Shown: positions 41,705 to 51,380 of the stretch, one piece after another
Layout: every line of letters starts with the position of its first letter
Numbering within the stretch: position 1 is the first letter of the stretch
NCBI GenBank assembly: GCA_034928305.1
Contig: JAYFOZ010000005.1
Coordinates: 62,001-126,000 of the forward strand
Direction of reading: 5' to 3'
Source: Methanomassiliicoccaceae archaeon
GTDB lineage: Archaea > Thermoplasmatota > Thermoplasmata > Methanomassiliicoccales > Methanomethylophilaceae
DNA: 64,000 bases
Notes under the pieces: model-generated
The model's input: the letters and a program-made list of their open reading frames with translations, nothing else
What the model was told of the DNA's origin: nothing
Database searches by the model: none
Program-made: the position numbers and the translations under genes

Positions 41705-43138
41705 TCAGTCCATGAAACTTCTCATATTTATTTCGCCCGTACCCAGATGCACAACGGGCATTATGGCAGGTTCGGGATTGAAGTTATGCATCTTCTGATA
41801 CTCCGTCTGACTCTGCCAGGTGGAGGCGTTTATTATTTTGACGCCGTTGTATTCTCCTGCGCCGGCACCGTGGATATGTCCGGAAACGAACAGGTCGGGC
41901 AGCGTCTCCATGGCCAAATAGTCTTTTTTCTCAGGAGCGAGGGCGGTCCTTTGGCCGTAGATCGGCGCGAGGTGTCTGCGTTTGAGCATCTCCCTCATGA
42001 CGCCCATTGGGTCGTTGTACGTGAGTTTCTGAACGCCGGCTATCCAGTCGTCGATGCTCTTGCCGTGGTAAGTCTGGATCGTCCGGCCCTCTATATTCAG
42101 GGTTACCGGGTTTCCTACCATCATTATGTTCGAATCGAAGGTCTTGGTGAACATCGTCCCCAATGCGGGCTGGGGTTCCGCCAGACGCACGGCGTCATGG
42201 TTCCCGGGGTGAACGACCATCTTGATATGGTCAGGTATATCTTTGAGGTATTCGGAGAGTTTCTCGTACTGCTCGTAGATGTCGTTTATCATAAGCTCCT
42301 CCTCCTGTCCGGGAAATATGCCTATGCCGTCAACAACGTCACCTGGGAAAACGATGTAGTCCAAGCCGGTCTTGTAGGAGTTCTCCTTAAGCCAAGACAC
42401 CATGCGTTTCCAGCGGTCCTCCAAAAAGGTGTAGCTGCCAACGTGCACGTCGGAGAGAAACGCTACCGAAGATGTGGAATCGGAGATTTCCCAGCGGTTT
42501 GTCCTGGGCACATCGGGCCTGAAGATCTCGTCGGCTATCAGCAGGTCCCTGCGCCCGTTGGGCTTTCCCGCTATGCCGATCACTTCATCGTTGACGAACG
42601 TCTCGCCGGCCAACGGCGAATCCTTGGAAATGAAGACCTTGCAGTTGCTTTCGTTGTCCTCGATGGTCAGTATGGTGTGTCCGTTCTTGGTCACGCTTGC
42701 ATCATAGACCATGCCTATCACGCGCACGTCACGGTCTAGGTTCATGGCCTTGGAGATCGAGATGTTCATTCCGAAATCCCTGCGCCTGGATATTATTCTG
42801 CTAAGGATGTCGTACCTGCTGCGGAAGTAGGTCGTGAAGTCCGATATGTCCCCCTCGCAGGTAGAGTTCCCCGTTACGTCGCTCCCGCTTAGGACTTCGA
42901 TGTCCGTCTGTTTCTTATTGCGGGGAACGTCGGTTCCCGGGGATTTGAAAATCGGCGCATCGCCCGTCAGGCAGTCCTCCAGGTCAGAACGGCCGACAAA
43001 AATCTTGTCTGAACAAAGGGATGCAAGCGTGGTGTTTGTGAAAGCGACGGGGTCCGGGTTCGACATAATGTAATCGAGGGCATCGGGGCTGAGGAATATG
43101 CCTCTCTTCGCCGCCATGCCGAGCACATCTGTCTTCAT
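41705..43138 (-). CDS. polB: DNA polymerase D small subunit DP1 (3'-5' exonuclease)
   Basis: 477 residues. OB-fold (VIGMVYDASVTKNGHTILTIED) precedes a calcineurin-like phosphoesterase with intact motifs: SDVHVG (229-234), PGDVVDG (265-271), PGNHDA (311-316), HGKSIDD (358-364) and GHIHG (420-424). It proofreads for the archaeal replicative polymerase D; DP2 is not in the window. TATA-like GATTATGTAT at 43161-43170 gives a leaderless ATG. Confidence 0.95.
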   Translation of the reverse strand: MKTDVLGMAAKRGIFLSPDALDYIMSNPDPVAFTNTTLASLCSDKIFVGRSDLEDCLTGDAPIFKSPGTDVPRNKKQTDIEVLSGSDVTGNSTCEGDISDFTTYFRSRYDILSRIISRRRDFGMNISISKAMNLDRDVRVIGMVYDASVTKNGHTILTIEDNESNCKVFISKDSPLAGETFVNDEVIGIAGKPNGRRDLLIADEIFRPDVPRTNRWEISDSTSSVAFLSDVHVGSYTFLEDRWKRMVSWLKENSYKTGLDYIVFPGDVVDGIGIFPGQEEELMINDIYEQYEKLSEYLKDIPDHIKMVVHPGNHDAVRLAEPQPALGTMFTKTFDSNIMMVGNPVTLNIEGRTIQTYHGKSIDDWIAGVQKLTYNDPMGVMREMLKRRHLAPIYGQRTALAPEKKDYLAMETLPDLFVSGHIHGAGAGEYNGVKIINASTWQSQTEYQKMHNFNPEPAIMPVVHLGTGEINMRSFMD

Positions 43139-43160
43139 GGCCGGGTATGTTGCATCTTAG

Positions 43161-43200
43161 ATACATAATCCTTGCCCGCCGTCCGGGGAGGGTTATATAC
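43161..43200. promoter_or_regulatory. Divergent promoters of polB and the UPF0201 gene
   Basis: Two separate TATA-like boxes: GATTATGTAT at 43161-43170 for the minus-strand polB and GGTTATATAC at 43191-43200 for the plus-strand gene. Both sit 25-28 bp from start codons, so both mRNAs look leaderless. Confidence 0.5.
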
Positions 43201-43220
43201 ACACAATCAATCTCCGGAAC

Positions 43221-43613
43221 ATGATTTCCGTCAGGATATCCTGCCCCGTTAATCCGAGCGAGTCCGAGGAACTGGTGCTGGACGCTGTGATGAAGATATT
43301 TCCGGACGCCGCAATGGAAAGGACGTCCAAGGGATTCGAGGGCACCGCGCCCGGCATCGAACGCTTCGCAATGCTGGTCCGTCGGCAGAAGATATTGGAC
43401 GCCGCAAGAGCGGTGCTCATAAAAGGACTGAACGGCGACAGCACGTTGTTCCGTCTGAACAAGCAGGTGGCGACCGTCGGCAAAGTATCGTTTGCGACCA
43501 AAGGGGCAGTTCTGGGAACCATAGACGTGCGCATCGATGACGATGACGACATCGAGCTGTACATAGATGCGATGCTTCCCCGCACAATCGAAGGACAGGA
43601 GGTAAGATTATGA
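43221..43613 (+). CDS. UPF0201 family RNA-binding-like protein
   Basis: 130-residue conserved archaeal family with an RL5-like alpha/beta fold, proposed to bind RNA. The sequence pattern SVRISCPVNPSESEELV, RRQKILDAARAVLI and FRLNKQVATVGKVSF is characteristic. The stop overlaps the next gene by 4 bp (ATGA). Precise function unknown. Confidence 0.8.
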   Translation: MISVRISCPVNPSESEELVLDAVMKIFPDAAMERTSKGFEGTAPGIERFAMLVRRQKILDAARAVLIKGLNGDSTLFRLNKQVATVGKVSFATKGAVLGTIDVRIDDDDDIELYIDAMLPRTIEGQEVRL

Positions 43614-44368
43614 TCGGAGTTTCATGCCCGGAGTTCAGTGCCAACCCGTTCGAGAAAATCATGGAGGCCGTCTCCAAAGAGTTCCGCCACTGGGAGATAT
43701 TCGCGGAGGCGGAACACAGCCTCCCGCTGATATGGGCGAGGCTTAACGCTATCAAATCGAACTACAAGATGACATTTTCGATACACTCTCCGATCAGCGA
43801 CACGAATCTCGCGGCGCTCACCGAAAGGATGAGGGAATCATCGATCATAGAGATGATATCCACTGCCGAGATGGCCTCGGAGACAGGCATAAAAATCATC
43901 ACCGTCCATCCCGGACTTTCATCCATGAGTGTGCCAGGCATGGAGAGTAAGGCCATAGAGAAAGCCAAGAAATCCATGAGGACGCTGGACAGGACGGCCT
44001 CGGAGTACGGGGTCACTTACGCTATAGAGAACATGCCCAGCTACCGGCCGATGATCGGTAAGACGGCGGCAGAGCTCAACGAGATAATCGAAGGGACAAA
44101 CCTGAGCGTATGTTTCGACATAGGCCACGCGAATACCATGGGGCAGATCGATGAGATGATATCCGCCTTCAAGGACAGGATCGTGAACGTCCATGTGCAC
44201 GATAACATGGGGGATGACGATTCCCACCTGACAGTCGGGGACGGCAACGTCGATTTCCCGAAGGTTATGGAAGCAATGTCATGGTACAAGGGACGCTACA
44301 TCATAGAATCGAAATCGCTCGCTTCGGCCGTGGAGTCGAAGAGAAGGCTCTCAATCCTTCTTGAATGA
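43610..44368 (+). CDS. TIM-barrel sugar isomerase/AP-endonuclease-family-2 protein
   Basis: 252 residues. Metal-site candidates: His in FSIHSPIS, His in TVHPGLS, Glu in AIENMPS, Asp/His in CFDIGHANTMG, His in VNVHVHDN, and Glu in YIIESKS. The layout fits the xylose-isomerase-like family that includes endonuclease IV, but the Nfo-specific set is not complete, so an isomerase or unknown hydrolase is as likely. Coupled to the UPF0201 gene; overlaps the CPBP gene by 18 bp tail to tail. Confidence 0.75.
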   Translation: MIGVSCPEFSANPFEKIMEAVSKEFRHWEIFAEAEHSLPLIWARLNAIKSNYKMTFSIHSPISDTNLAALTERMRESSIIEMISTAEMASETGIKIITVHPGLSSMSVPGMESKAIEKAKKSMRTLDRTASEYGVTYAIENMPSYRPMIGKTAAELNEIIEGTNLSVCFDIGHANTMGQIDEMISAFKDRIVNVHVHDNMGDDDSHLTVGDGNVDFPKVMEAMSWYKGRYIIESKSLASAVESKRRLSILLE

Positions 44369-45451
44369 GTCCGGGAAAAGCTCCCTTTCCATGAACCCCT
44401 TGGCGAAGGAGACGCCCTTGACGGCCAGGACCACGGTAGTGACCACGCCCAGCCCCAGCAGGACGATAACCAATATCGAGAAAAGGGAAGCATCGAGCCC
44501 CAGCCACAGGAACGACTGCATGTAGTCGTTCACGAAGTGCAGCAGTATCGAAGCGTAGAGGCCATATTTGCAGTAAAGATATCCCGCCGCCAGCCCGAAT
44601 ATGAACGACGGCAGGATCTTTATCACTCCCCAGCCGTCGTAATGCCCATATCCGAATAGCAGCGAGGAGGCTATTATGAGGACCATGGAGGCCTTGTTCA
44701 CGCCGAAGCCGCCCAGCAGATATCTCAACGGCCGCTCCTTTTTTGTGGCGAGCGCCATTATTCCAAGCGGCAATCCGATTATCAGGAGGCGGGTGATAAC
44801 CTCCTCCCATACGCTGGCACTTGCAAGCGCGAACATCCAGTACTTGTCATCCGAAGTATCGAAGGACGGCAGGGACGAGCCCCCGCTCATCATGAGCAGA
44901 ATTATTGCGACCTGTATCGCTATCGTGGAAGGCCAGAGGAGGCCGATCCAGTACGCGCTCGTGTCCTCCAGCCCGCGGGCGCCCCCGTCCGGGCCGCGGT
45001 TCACATGCTTGGAGTACATCTCCCACGCCAGTTGGGCGAAGCTAAGCACCACGGCCGCCACAAGGAATATCCAGTACATCTGAGATCCAATTCCGGAGAA
45101 CCATAGGAAGACGTAGGGGTACGGGACCAGTATCAGCAATCCGTACGTTATGTCCGCGGCGTACGAGAATACGTTAAAAGAATTGATAAGTATCGTTGCA
45201 AGGCCCACGACCAGGAACACCGTCACGAAAAGCATGGCCGCGAGGGATATCCAGAAAACCGGGCCGTTGCCTTTTACATCCGAAATATACGCGGGCCCGG
45301 GTCTGAGAGGTCTCCCGCAGTTGCCGCAGAACAATGTGCCGACCGAACGGTAACGGCCGCATTCCGGGCAGTCCAACATGTTCCCGCAGTTGCCGCAGAA
45401 CCGATGTCCGAGTTCTCGGTTGTTTATGCATTCCGGGCATTTATCCTGCAT
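44351..45451 (-). CDS. CPBP-family intramembrane protease with N-terminal double zinc ribbon
   Basis: 366 residues. The first ~55 residues carry zinc-ribbon cysteine pairs (CPEC...CGNCG; CPECG...CGNCG). About eight membrane helices follow, with the CPBP/Abi motifs WEEVITR, GYGHYD and HFVNDY that build the Glu/His glutamic-type protease site related to Rce1. ATG at 45451 overlaps the previous stop (TGATG); a GTG one codon earlier is possible. In bacteria such proteins serve CAAX-like processing or bacteriocin immunity; the substrate here is unknown. Confidence 0.85.
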   Translation of the reverse strand: MQDKCPECINNRELGHRFCGNCGNMLDCPECGRYRSVGTLFCGNCGRPLRPGPAYISDVKGNGPVFWISLAAMLFVTVFLVVGLATILINSFNVFSYAADITYGLLILVPYPYVFLWFSGIGSQMYWIFLVAAVVLSFAQLAWEMYSKHVNRGPDGGARGLEDTSAYWIGLLWPSTIAIQVAIILLMMSGGSSLPSFDTSDDKYWMFALASASVWEEVITRLLIIGLPLGIMALATKKERPLRYLLGGFGVNKASMVLIIASSLLFGYGHYDGWGVIKILPSFIFGLAAGYLYCKYGLYASILLHFVNDYMQSFLWLGLDASLFSILVIVLLGLGVVTTVVLAVKGVSFAKGFMERELFPDSFKKD

Positions 45452-46062
45452 CACGCATCACCCATGAGGCCGATGATGTTCGCGACCCTTTCGTAATCTA
45501 TCACGGCCAATATCCTGCCTCCCCCTTTAGAGATCTCCGACAGCCTTATCGAGATATATCTCTCGCGGAGGCCGCAAAGCTCTCGGAATCCCCTCACGGT
45601 ATTGATGTGGTCATCCCATTCTTTCGTGAAGGATTCCGGAGACGACATATCGAATTTCTTCCTCATGCCCTTCTTGGCAAGCCCGTGTTCTTTGACGAAT
45701 TCCATCGAGCTCACGCTCTGGCAGTAAAGCTCCGTATACTCGGAGTCCGGCATATCCAGCGCCGAAAGCGTTACGGAATCTGCATCGCAGAGGTCGACAA
45801 GCTCGCACCATGCGGGCGCCGGGACGGTGACATCTCCGAAATAGGACAGTCTTTTTGCGAAGACGGCCTCGAGCTCTCCCGGTTCGTATTCGTCTATAAG
45901 GTCGGCGCGGTTCCTGACGCCCATGATCTCTTCGGCACTGAGGGACACGGCATAGCGGTCATAGTTTCCGAAGGCTTTTCTCACAGCCTCGCCGTATGCA
46001 GAAAGCCCCCTGACTATGGGCAGGATGTCGATATCAGCATCCCGGACCTTCAACGATATCAT
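45451..46062 (-). CDS. Conserved protein of unknown function between regulator and CPBP protease
   Basis: 203 residues, soluble, mixed alpha/beta, no membrane segment. It has acidic patches (RADLIDEYEPGELEAVFAKRL) and a basic middle. No motif or family was recognised with confidence. It overlaps the upstream regulator gene by 4 bp and the CPBP gene downstream by 1 bp, so the three form one translationally coupled set. A partner role with either neighbour is inference. Confidence 0.6.
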   Translation of the reverse strand: MISLKVRDADIDILPIVRGLSAYGEAVRKAFGNYDRYAVSLSAEEIMGVRNRADLIDEYEPGELEAVFAKRLSYFGDVTVPAPAWCELVDLCDADSVTLSALDMPDSEYTELYCQSVSSMEFVKEHGLAKKGMRKKFDMSSPESFTKEWDDHINTVRGFRELCGLRERYISIRLSEISKGGGRILAVIDYERVANIIGLMGDA

Positions 46063-47006
46063 TTTTTCGTGCTCCTTGCAAGAACAAGATCCGTAAGCTC
46101 TTCGCTGTCGTCGATCTTCCCGAGCTCGTCCGTGGATATCACCGCTGTCGACTTGATGTTCTCACGGTCGCGGGCACGCTCCACGATCACGACCGACGGC
46201 CTCCCTGCAAGACTTGAGACCTCCGACGTGACCAAAGCCCTCTGTATCAGTTTTTCCTCGTCCGTTCCGGTCGCGGTCAGTATTATCACTTCTTCTACCC
46301 TTGAGAGGGCATCGAAAGGGCTCTTCATGACCGGAGTGACGCTGAAGCCGATCTCCAGCAGCTTGTTCAGGATGTACGATCCGGTACGGGCGCCGCCGCT
46401 GATCTCATACTTGTTGGCCGTGTCCTCTGTCTTGTAGGCGAACGGGTCCAGCGGCATTATCATCGGCGTGTTCAGGAACTCCTCTATGCGAAGGGCCGCA
46501 TCTATCATGGCTCCCATCCCCGATTCGTACATCTGTACCGTGCGTCTCGATACTCCCGCCATCTCTGCGATGACGCCCAGGCTCAGGCCGTCCCTGTTCC
46601 TGATCTGTTTTAGCAGGTCGCCGTCCAGTCTGACGTAAAGCCCTCCGGGCGCTGCGAATATCAGCGGCGGGACCTCCTCGATGGTATGGTCCGCCAGCGT
46701 TTCGTTGGAAATGATCGGGATATTGAACCTCGAGTAAACGATGCCCAGTTCCAGCACCCCGGAGCTGGACCTCTCGCCTATGAGGAGAGGGCTGGCTTTC
46801 AGAGCCTCGGCTAGGACCTTCATCTCCTCCGCGTTCTCTCTGGAAAAGGCATCGACGTTGCTGAGTATTTTGATTATTAACAGCTTATCGTCTCTTCGGG
46901 CGACAATGTCGAAGCAAACACTACGGAGATTCAGGGTGGAAGACACATCGTAACCGGAACTTGTCAATATGGTGCGGGTGGATTCGATAAGCTCCGCTCT
47001 GCTCAC
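46059..47006 (-). CDS. Archaeal HTH regulator (COG1395-like)
   Basis: 315 residues. The N-terminal domain (residues 1-~115) resembles a nuclease-like fold (SVCFDIVARRDDKLLIIKILSNVD). A Cro/CI-type helix-turn-helix near residues 130-160 (IRNRDGLSLGVIAEMAGVSRRTVQMYE, in part) is followed by a C-terminal domain. This matches the archaeal family of putative regulators with the same order. Promoter TTTTTATAG near 47025-47033. Regulated genes unknown. Confidence 0.8.
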   Translation of the reverse strand: MSRAELIESTRTILTSSGYDVSSTLNLRSVCFDIVARRDDKLLIIKILSNVDAFSRENAEEMKVLAEALKASPLLIGERSSSGVLELGIVYSRFNIPIISNETLADHTIEEVPPLIFAAPGGLYVRLDGDLLKQIRNRDGLSLGVIAEMAGVSRRTVQMYESGMGAMIDAALRIEEFLNTPMIMPLDPFAYKTEDTANKYEISGGARTGSYILNKLLEIGFSVTPVMKSPFDALSRVEEVIILTATGTDEEKLIQRALVTSEVSSLAGRPSVVIVERARDRENIKSTAVISTDELGKIDDSEELTDLVLARSTKK

Positions 47007-47073
47007 GATAATAAAGTGGTAGTTCTTCTATAAAAAACAATGCCCATATTATTTATGGGATGTCAGGGATTCC

Positions 47074-47094
47074 GGCCGGCCCGGAGGACCGGCC
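47074..47094 (-). terminator. 9-bp hairpin downstream of hsp20
   Basis: On the minus strand GGCCGGTCC-TCC-GGGCCGGCC forms a 9-bp stem (one G-U pair) with a 3-nt loop, 38 bp after the hsp20 stop. No U-run follows, so it may act as a 3'-end protecting structure rather than an intrinsic terminator. Confidence 0.45.
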
Positions 47095-47132
47095 TAAATG
47101 GTTTAAAGGGAGGATATAAATTTACAGCAGGC

Positions 47133-47624
47133 TCAGTCGACGTCGATGCGCCTGCCGGACCTCTTCTTGTCCTTGGACCTGAAACTGACCTCCAGTATTC
47201 CGTTGTTGTACTCCGCTTTGGCGGATTCGAGGTCTACTTCGCAAGGCAGGGCCACCTCCTTCCTGTATCTCTTGTTGGGCGTGTCCACGGAGATCGATAC
47301 CGAATCGTAGGTCGCATCGATCGCGATGTCCTCCTTCTTCGCACCCGGGACCTCTGCGACCACTCTCACGATGTCCTCGTCCAGCGCAACATCGGTGAAC
47401 GGTTCCCTCACAGAATCCGCGGACGGCAGTCCGAGCTCTCCTGCGACGTTCCCGAATTCTTTGACGTGGGCGATCCCGTCGGGGCCGCGGTACATCGTGT
47501 ACCCGTATGTCTTGACATCGGGGTCGCTCATATCTTCGACACCGGAGAACATTTCATCCATCCTTCTGTTGAAGTTCTCGAATTCCCTGAACAGCATGTT
47601 CCAAATGTCTTCGCTCATTTCCAT
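47133..47624 (-). CDS. hsp20: Small heat shock protein Hsp20
   Basis: 163 residues. N-terminal amphipathic region (MEMSEDIWNMLFREFENFNRRMDEMF, in part) and alpha-crystallin domain with VRVVAEVPGAKKEDIAI, KRYRKEVALP and NGILEVSF; no clear IXI tail. Holdase that keeps denatured proteins soluble. Lies 34 bp downstream of cdc48 with GGAG before the ATG, so a joint unfoldase-chaperone operon is likely. Confidence 0.93.
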   Translation of the reverse strand: MEMSEDIWNMLFREFENFNRRMDEMFSGVEDMSDPDVKTYGYTMYRGPDGIAHVKEFGNVAGELGLPSADSVREPFTDVALDEDIVRVVAEVPGAKKEDIAIDATYDSVSISVDTPNKRYRKEVALPCEVDLESAKAEYNNGILEVSFRSKDKKRSGRRIDVD

Positions 47625-47658
47625 CGCTCCTAATTCCTGTTTTTTAGCTTTTCTTCGA

Positions 47659-49827
47659 TTAACTGTTGTATTCCCTCAGCCTCTTTGCCGCGGCCGGTCC
47701 GAATTTATCGACCGCGCCCTCGAAGTCCCCCATCGCCACCTTGCATGCGTCGAGGGCCTCCTGGGTCGGCACCTCGCCGGATGCCACAAGGCGCCTGACG
47801 GAGGTCATCACGGCCTCGTTGCATATGGCCGCGATATCCGCGCCGGTGCATCCCTCCGTCATCTCTGCAAGCTTCTTGAGGTCCACGCCGTCCTCGAGGG
47901 GTTTGCCCCTGGTGTGTATGCCGAATATCGCTTCCCTCGACGTCTTGTCGGGCGGAGCGACCAGCATGCTCTTGTCAAACCTTCCGGGCCTGAGCAGCGC
48001 AGGGTCGATCATGTCGGGGCGGTTCGTGGCCGCAATGACCACGACGTTGTTCAGTGCTTCGAGCCCGTCCATCTCGGTCAGCAGCTGGGACACCACACGT
48101 TCGGTCACGTTGCTGTCGCTGCTTCCCGCTCCCCTGTTCGGAGCTATGCTGTCTATCTCGTCCATGAAGATCACGCAAGGCGACGCCTGCCTGGCCTTTC
48201 TGAACGTTTCCCTCACGGCCTTTTCGGACTCTCCCACCCACTTGTTCAGGAACTCCGGTCCTTTGACAGATATGAAGTTCGCCTCCGACTCCGTTGCTAC
48301 GGCCTTGGCGAGCATCGTCTTTCCGGTGCCCGGAGGTCCGTAGAGCAGTATGCCCTTCGGCGGCTTGGCGCCCATATGCTCGAACACTTTGGCGTACTTC
48401 AGCGGCCATTCGACCGCTTCCTTGAGCTCCTGCTTGACGGTTTCCAGCGCGCCGATGTCCTCCCACTTGACGTTGGGGCGCTCGATGAGGACCTCTCTCA
48501 TCGTCGCGGGCTGCATATCTTTGAACGCATCGCGGAAGTCGTCCGCGGTGACGCTGATCTTGTTCAGCACGTCCCCCGGGACCTCTTCGTTCTCGGTGTC
48601 TATGTCGGGAAGCACGCGCCTCAGCGACGCCATCGCGGCCTCTTTGGTGAGGGCGGATATGTCCGCACCGGCGTACCCGTGCGTCCTGTCGGCCACAAGC
48701 TTCAGGTCGACGCCGTCGTCGATGGGCATTCCGCGCGTGTGTATCTGGAGGATCTCGAACCTGCCGTCCCTGTCCGGGATGCCTATCTCGATCTCCCTGT
48801 CGAACCTGCCCGGCCTTCTCAGCGCCTCGTCGATGGAATTGGGCCTGTTGGTCGCCCCTATGACGACCACTTTGCCGCGGGACTTCAGTCCGTCCATCAG
48901 TGCCAGAAGCTGTGCTACGATGCGGCGTTCGGTCTCTCCGGTAACCTCGTCCCTCTTGGGTGCGATGCTGTCTATCTCGTCGATGAATATGATGCTGGGA
49001 GCGTTCTCCTCCGCGTCTTTGAAGATCTCCCTGAGCTTTTCCTCGGACTCGCCGTAGAACTTGCTCATGATCTCCGGTCCGCCGATGTATACGAAGTTGC
49101 TGCTGGTCTCGCCTGCGACGGCCTTGGCGAGCATGGTCTTTCCGGTCCCGGGCGGACCGTGCAGAAGGACCCCCTTGGGCGCTTCGATCCCGAGCCTTTT
49201 GAACAGTTCCGGGTGCTTGAGCGGAAGCTCCACCATCTCCCTGATCCTGTTGACCGCGTCGCCCAGTCCGCCGATGTCGTCGTAGGATACCTTCGGTATG
49301 TCCCCTGCGGCGGCGTCCGCCGGCTTATCGCTGACCTTGACCTGTGTCGCCGAGGTCATTATGGCCGCTTCGCCCGAGGGAGCAAAAGATGTGACCACGA
49401 GCTCCATCTTGTTTCCCATCACGTTTAGCGCGATGGCATCTCCCTTGGAGAACGCTCGCCCCTCGAACACCTGTTTCAGATATTCGTCTCCGCCCTGCAG
49501 CCTCAGCTGTTCGGTGGGCGAGAATGTGATCTTCACGGCGTTCTTTGCCGTTACTTTCTTTATGGCGACCTTCTCGTCCATGGATGTGCCGGCGTTCCTT
49601 CTCGTGGTGCCGTCCATCCGGACGATCCCGCGGTTGGCGTCCTCGGGCCCTCCCCTGAGGACCTTGGCAACAGTCCTCTTGTCTCCTGTTATCTCTACTA
49701 TGTCTCCGACCTTGATGTCCATCACGGTCATGAGCTCCGGATCCAGCCTAACTACGCCTCTCCCCGCTTCTCCGGGTTTGAGCTCCGCGACCTTGATCGC
49801 CCTGTCGGACCTGTCTTTTATTGCCAT
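47659..49827 (-). CDS. cdc48: Cdc48/VAT AAA+ unfoldase
   Basis: 722 residues. N-terminal double-psi barrel/beta-clam (~1-190), then D1 and D2 AAA modules, each with [11 protein letters not shown] or [11 protein letters not shown], Walker [13 protein letters not shown] and [12 protein letters not shown], and RPGRFD arginine regions. Unfolds substrates for the proteasome. The ATG at 49827 is preferred over one at 49833: the GGAGG at 49836-49840 is 8 nt from the former and only 2 from the latter. C-terminus YNS, without a strict HbYX motif. The long leader is structured. Confidence 0.96.
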   Translation of the reverse strand: MAIKDRSDRAIKVAELKPGEAGRGVVRLDPELMTVMDIKVGDIVEITGDKRTVAKVLRGGPEDANRGIVRMDGTTRRNAGTSMDEKVAIKKVTAKNAVKITFSPTEQLRLQGGDEYLKQVFEGRAFSKGDAIALNVMGNKMELVVTSFAPSGEAAIMTSATQVKVSDKPADAAAGDIPKVSYDDIGGLGDAVNRIREMVELPLKHPELFKRLGIEAPKGVLLHGPPGTGKTMLAKAVAGETSSNFVYIGGPEIMSKFYGESEEKLREIFKDAEENAPSIIFIDEIDSIAPKRDEVTGETERRIVAQLLALMDGLKSRGKVVVIGATNRPNSIDEALRRPGRFDREIEIGIPDRDGRFEILQIHTRGMPIDDGVDLKLVADRTHGYAGADISALTKEAAMASLRRVLPDIDTENEEVPGDVLNKISVTADDFRDAFKDMQPATMREVLIERPNVKWEDIGALETVKQELKEAVEWPLKYAKVFEHMGAKPPKGILLYGPPGTGKTMLAKAVATESEANFISVKGPEFLNKWVGESEKAVRETFRKARQASPCVIFMDEIDSIAPNRGAGSSDSNVTERVVSQLLTEMDGLEALNNVVVIAATNRPDMIDPALLRPGRFDKSMLVAPPDKTSREAIFGIHTRGKPLEDGVDLKKLAEMTEGCTGADIAAICNEAVMTSVRRLVASGEVPTQEALDACKVAMGDFEGAVDKFGPAAAKRLREYNS

Positions 49828-49855
49828 TGTCATTACCTCCTGATTTTAATGTCCT

Positions 49856-49902
49856 AGCCGCCCCGTGTCTTAGAGCACTCGGTCTGAGAATACCGGGCGG
49901 CT
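49856..49902 (-). promoter_or_regulatory. Stem-loop in the cdc48 leader RNA
   Basis: Outer stem AGCCGCCC/GGGCGGCT is 8 bp perfect (49895-49902 with 49856-49863). Inside, TCTCAGA/TCTAAGA pairs 7 bp with one G-U. With a TATA-like TTTATATAG at 49938-49946 the transcript would start near 49916, so the structure begins close to the 5' end of a ~90-nt leader. Function unknown. Confidence 0.5.
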
Positions 49903-50114
49903 TCCGCTCGGACTTATACTATTATTAGTTTGTCCTTCTATATAAATGTTACTATAATCTGTCATATTGGAGACAACACATAAGATATTCCACTACAGTT
50001 TTCTTATTTAGAAATTAAATCATCAATGTTGGCAGACAGTAAAATAATGACTGTCAAAATCTATAATTTGTGAAAGAGTGTAAAAATTTATATTATGACG
50101 GGAATGTATTGCAT

Positions 50115-51380
50115 ATGCTGATTGATTTTTCCGTCAAAAATTTCGGTCCTTTCCGTGACAAGACGAGGCTCAGTCTTCAGAGGACATCCGCAGACGAGCA
50201 TCCGGAAAATCTCATCGATTGTCCGGCGATCGGTGAAGAGGCGCTCAGTTCGGCAGCCATATTCGGTCCGAACTCTTCCGGAAAGTCATACATTCTCCGC
50301 GCATTAAATGTCATGATGGAAATGGTAAGGATGCCACGCATCGCCAACACCAGGATCAATCTTTATCAACCGTTCCGTCTGTCGTCGGAGACGGTGAAAG
50401 CACCGGTCGAAATGGAGATCAGATTTGTGACCGACGGCATCCTCTATCATTATTCTTTGTCGTTCGACAGTGATAATGTCGTATTCGAGTCCCTTTATTA
50501 TTACCCCAATGGACGCAGCAGCAAGGTGTTCGAGAGAAAAGGCTCCGAATTCACATTTACCAAGGCCATGAAGAATCAGAAGGAGGTTTCGGAGAAGACC
50601 GCCCCCAATTCCACGTATATTTCGGTGGCCGCACAGTTCAATAACGAGATATGCCTCAACGCCCACAGAGGCATCGTCCGGGATATGATATTTGTAACGG
50701 GTGACGCAGGAGGTCTGTTCGCCCCGGTCGTACAGATGATAAATGACAATCCGGAAATCAAAAAGCTTATGATACGTGCAATGAAAATCGCCGATTTCGG
50801 TATTTCCGACATGGTGAGCAAGATAGAAACCAGAGCGGCCTCCGAGTTTAAGGACGAGATCCCCCCGCAGCTTCTGGACTACGTAGCATCGATCGGTGCT
50901 TTAAAAATAACCTCGACCAATCTTACACTGAAACATGATTTCAGCGGCTCTGATGCGGATGAGGGCGCTCTTAACTTCCCCATCGAAATAGAGTCCAATG
51001 GCACCAAGCAGATGCTGTGCATCATGGGTCCGATCATAGACTCCCTTCAAAACAGTAAGACGATAATAATCGACGAGTTCGGATCATATCTGCATTCCGA
51101 TATTTCGCGCTGGATCATATCGCAGTTCAAGTCAGGCTCGAATCCAAACGGCGCCCAGATCATTGTAAGCACCCACGATCAGACGCTGATGGATACGGTC
51201 GAACTGTTCAGGAGGGACCAGATATTCTTCACACGGAAGAACGCCTCCGACGGCTCATCCGAGCTTTATTCGCTGTCCGACTTTAAAGGCGTAAGAAAGG
51301 ATACAGATGCCCAGAAGGGATACTCGATAGGGAGGTACGAGGCCCTGCCGTACATATCGCCAGAGGACCTGATGAGATGA
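50115..51380 (+). CDS. RloA/AbiLi-like AAA ATPase (defence module)
   Basis: 421 residues. SMC/RecF-like ABC ATPase: Walker A FGPNSSGKSYILRA near residue 55, a long insertion with helices, signature region FPIEIESNGTKQML, Walker B TIIIDEFGSYLHSDIS, and H-loop VSTHDQTLMD. This is the sensor ATPase of RloA-RloB/AbiL-type systems. Start MLIDFSVKNFGPF is the classic beginning of the fold; an upstream GTG at 50070 was rejected. TATA-like TTTATATTA at 50087-50095 fits a leaderless start. Coupled to the next gene by a 4-bp overlap. Confidence 0.85.
   Translation: MLIDFSVKNFGPFRDKTRLSLQRTSADEHPENLIDCPAIGEEALSSAAIFGPNSSGKSYILRALNVMMEMVRMPRIANTRINLYQPFRLSSETVKAPVEMEIRFVTDGILYHYSLSFDSDNVVFESLYYYPNGRSSKVFERKGSEFTFTKAMKNQKEVSEKTAPNSTYISVAAQFNNEICLNAHRGIVRDMIFVTGDAGGLFAPVVQMINDNPEIKKLMIRAMKIADFGISDMVSKIETRAASEFKDEIPPQLLDYVASIGALKITSTNLTLKHDFSGSDADEGALNFPIEIESNGTKQMLCIMGPIIDSLQNSKTIIIDEFGSYLHSDISRWIISQFKSGSNPNGAQIIVSTHDQTLMDTVELFRRDQIFFTRKNASDGSSELYSLSDFKGVRKDTDAQKGYSIGRYEALPYISPEDLMR

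Noticed and set aside
47326-49428. A 700-codon open frame antisense to cdc48
   Set aside because: It follows the third-position G+C pattern of cdc48 on the other strand, has no domain logic, and cdc48 is certain.
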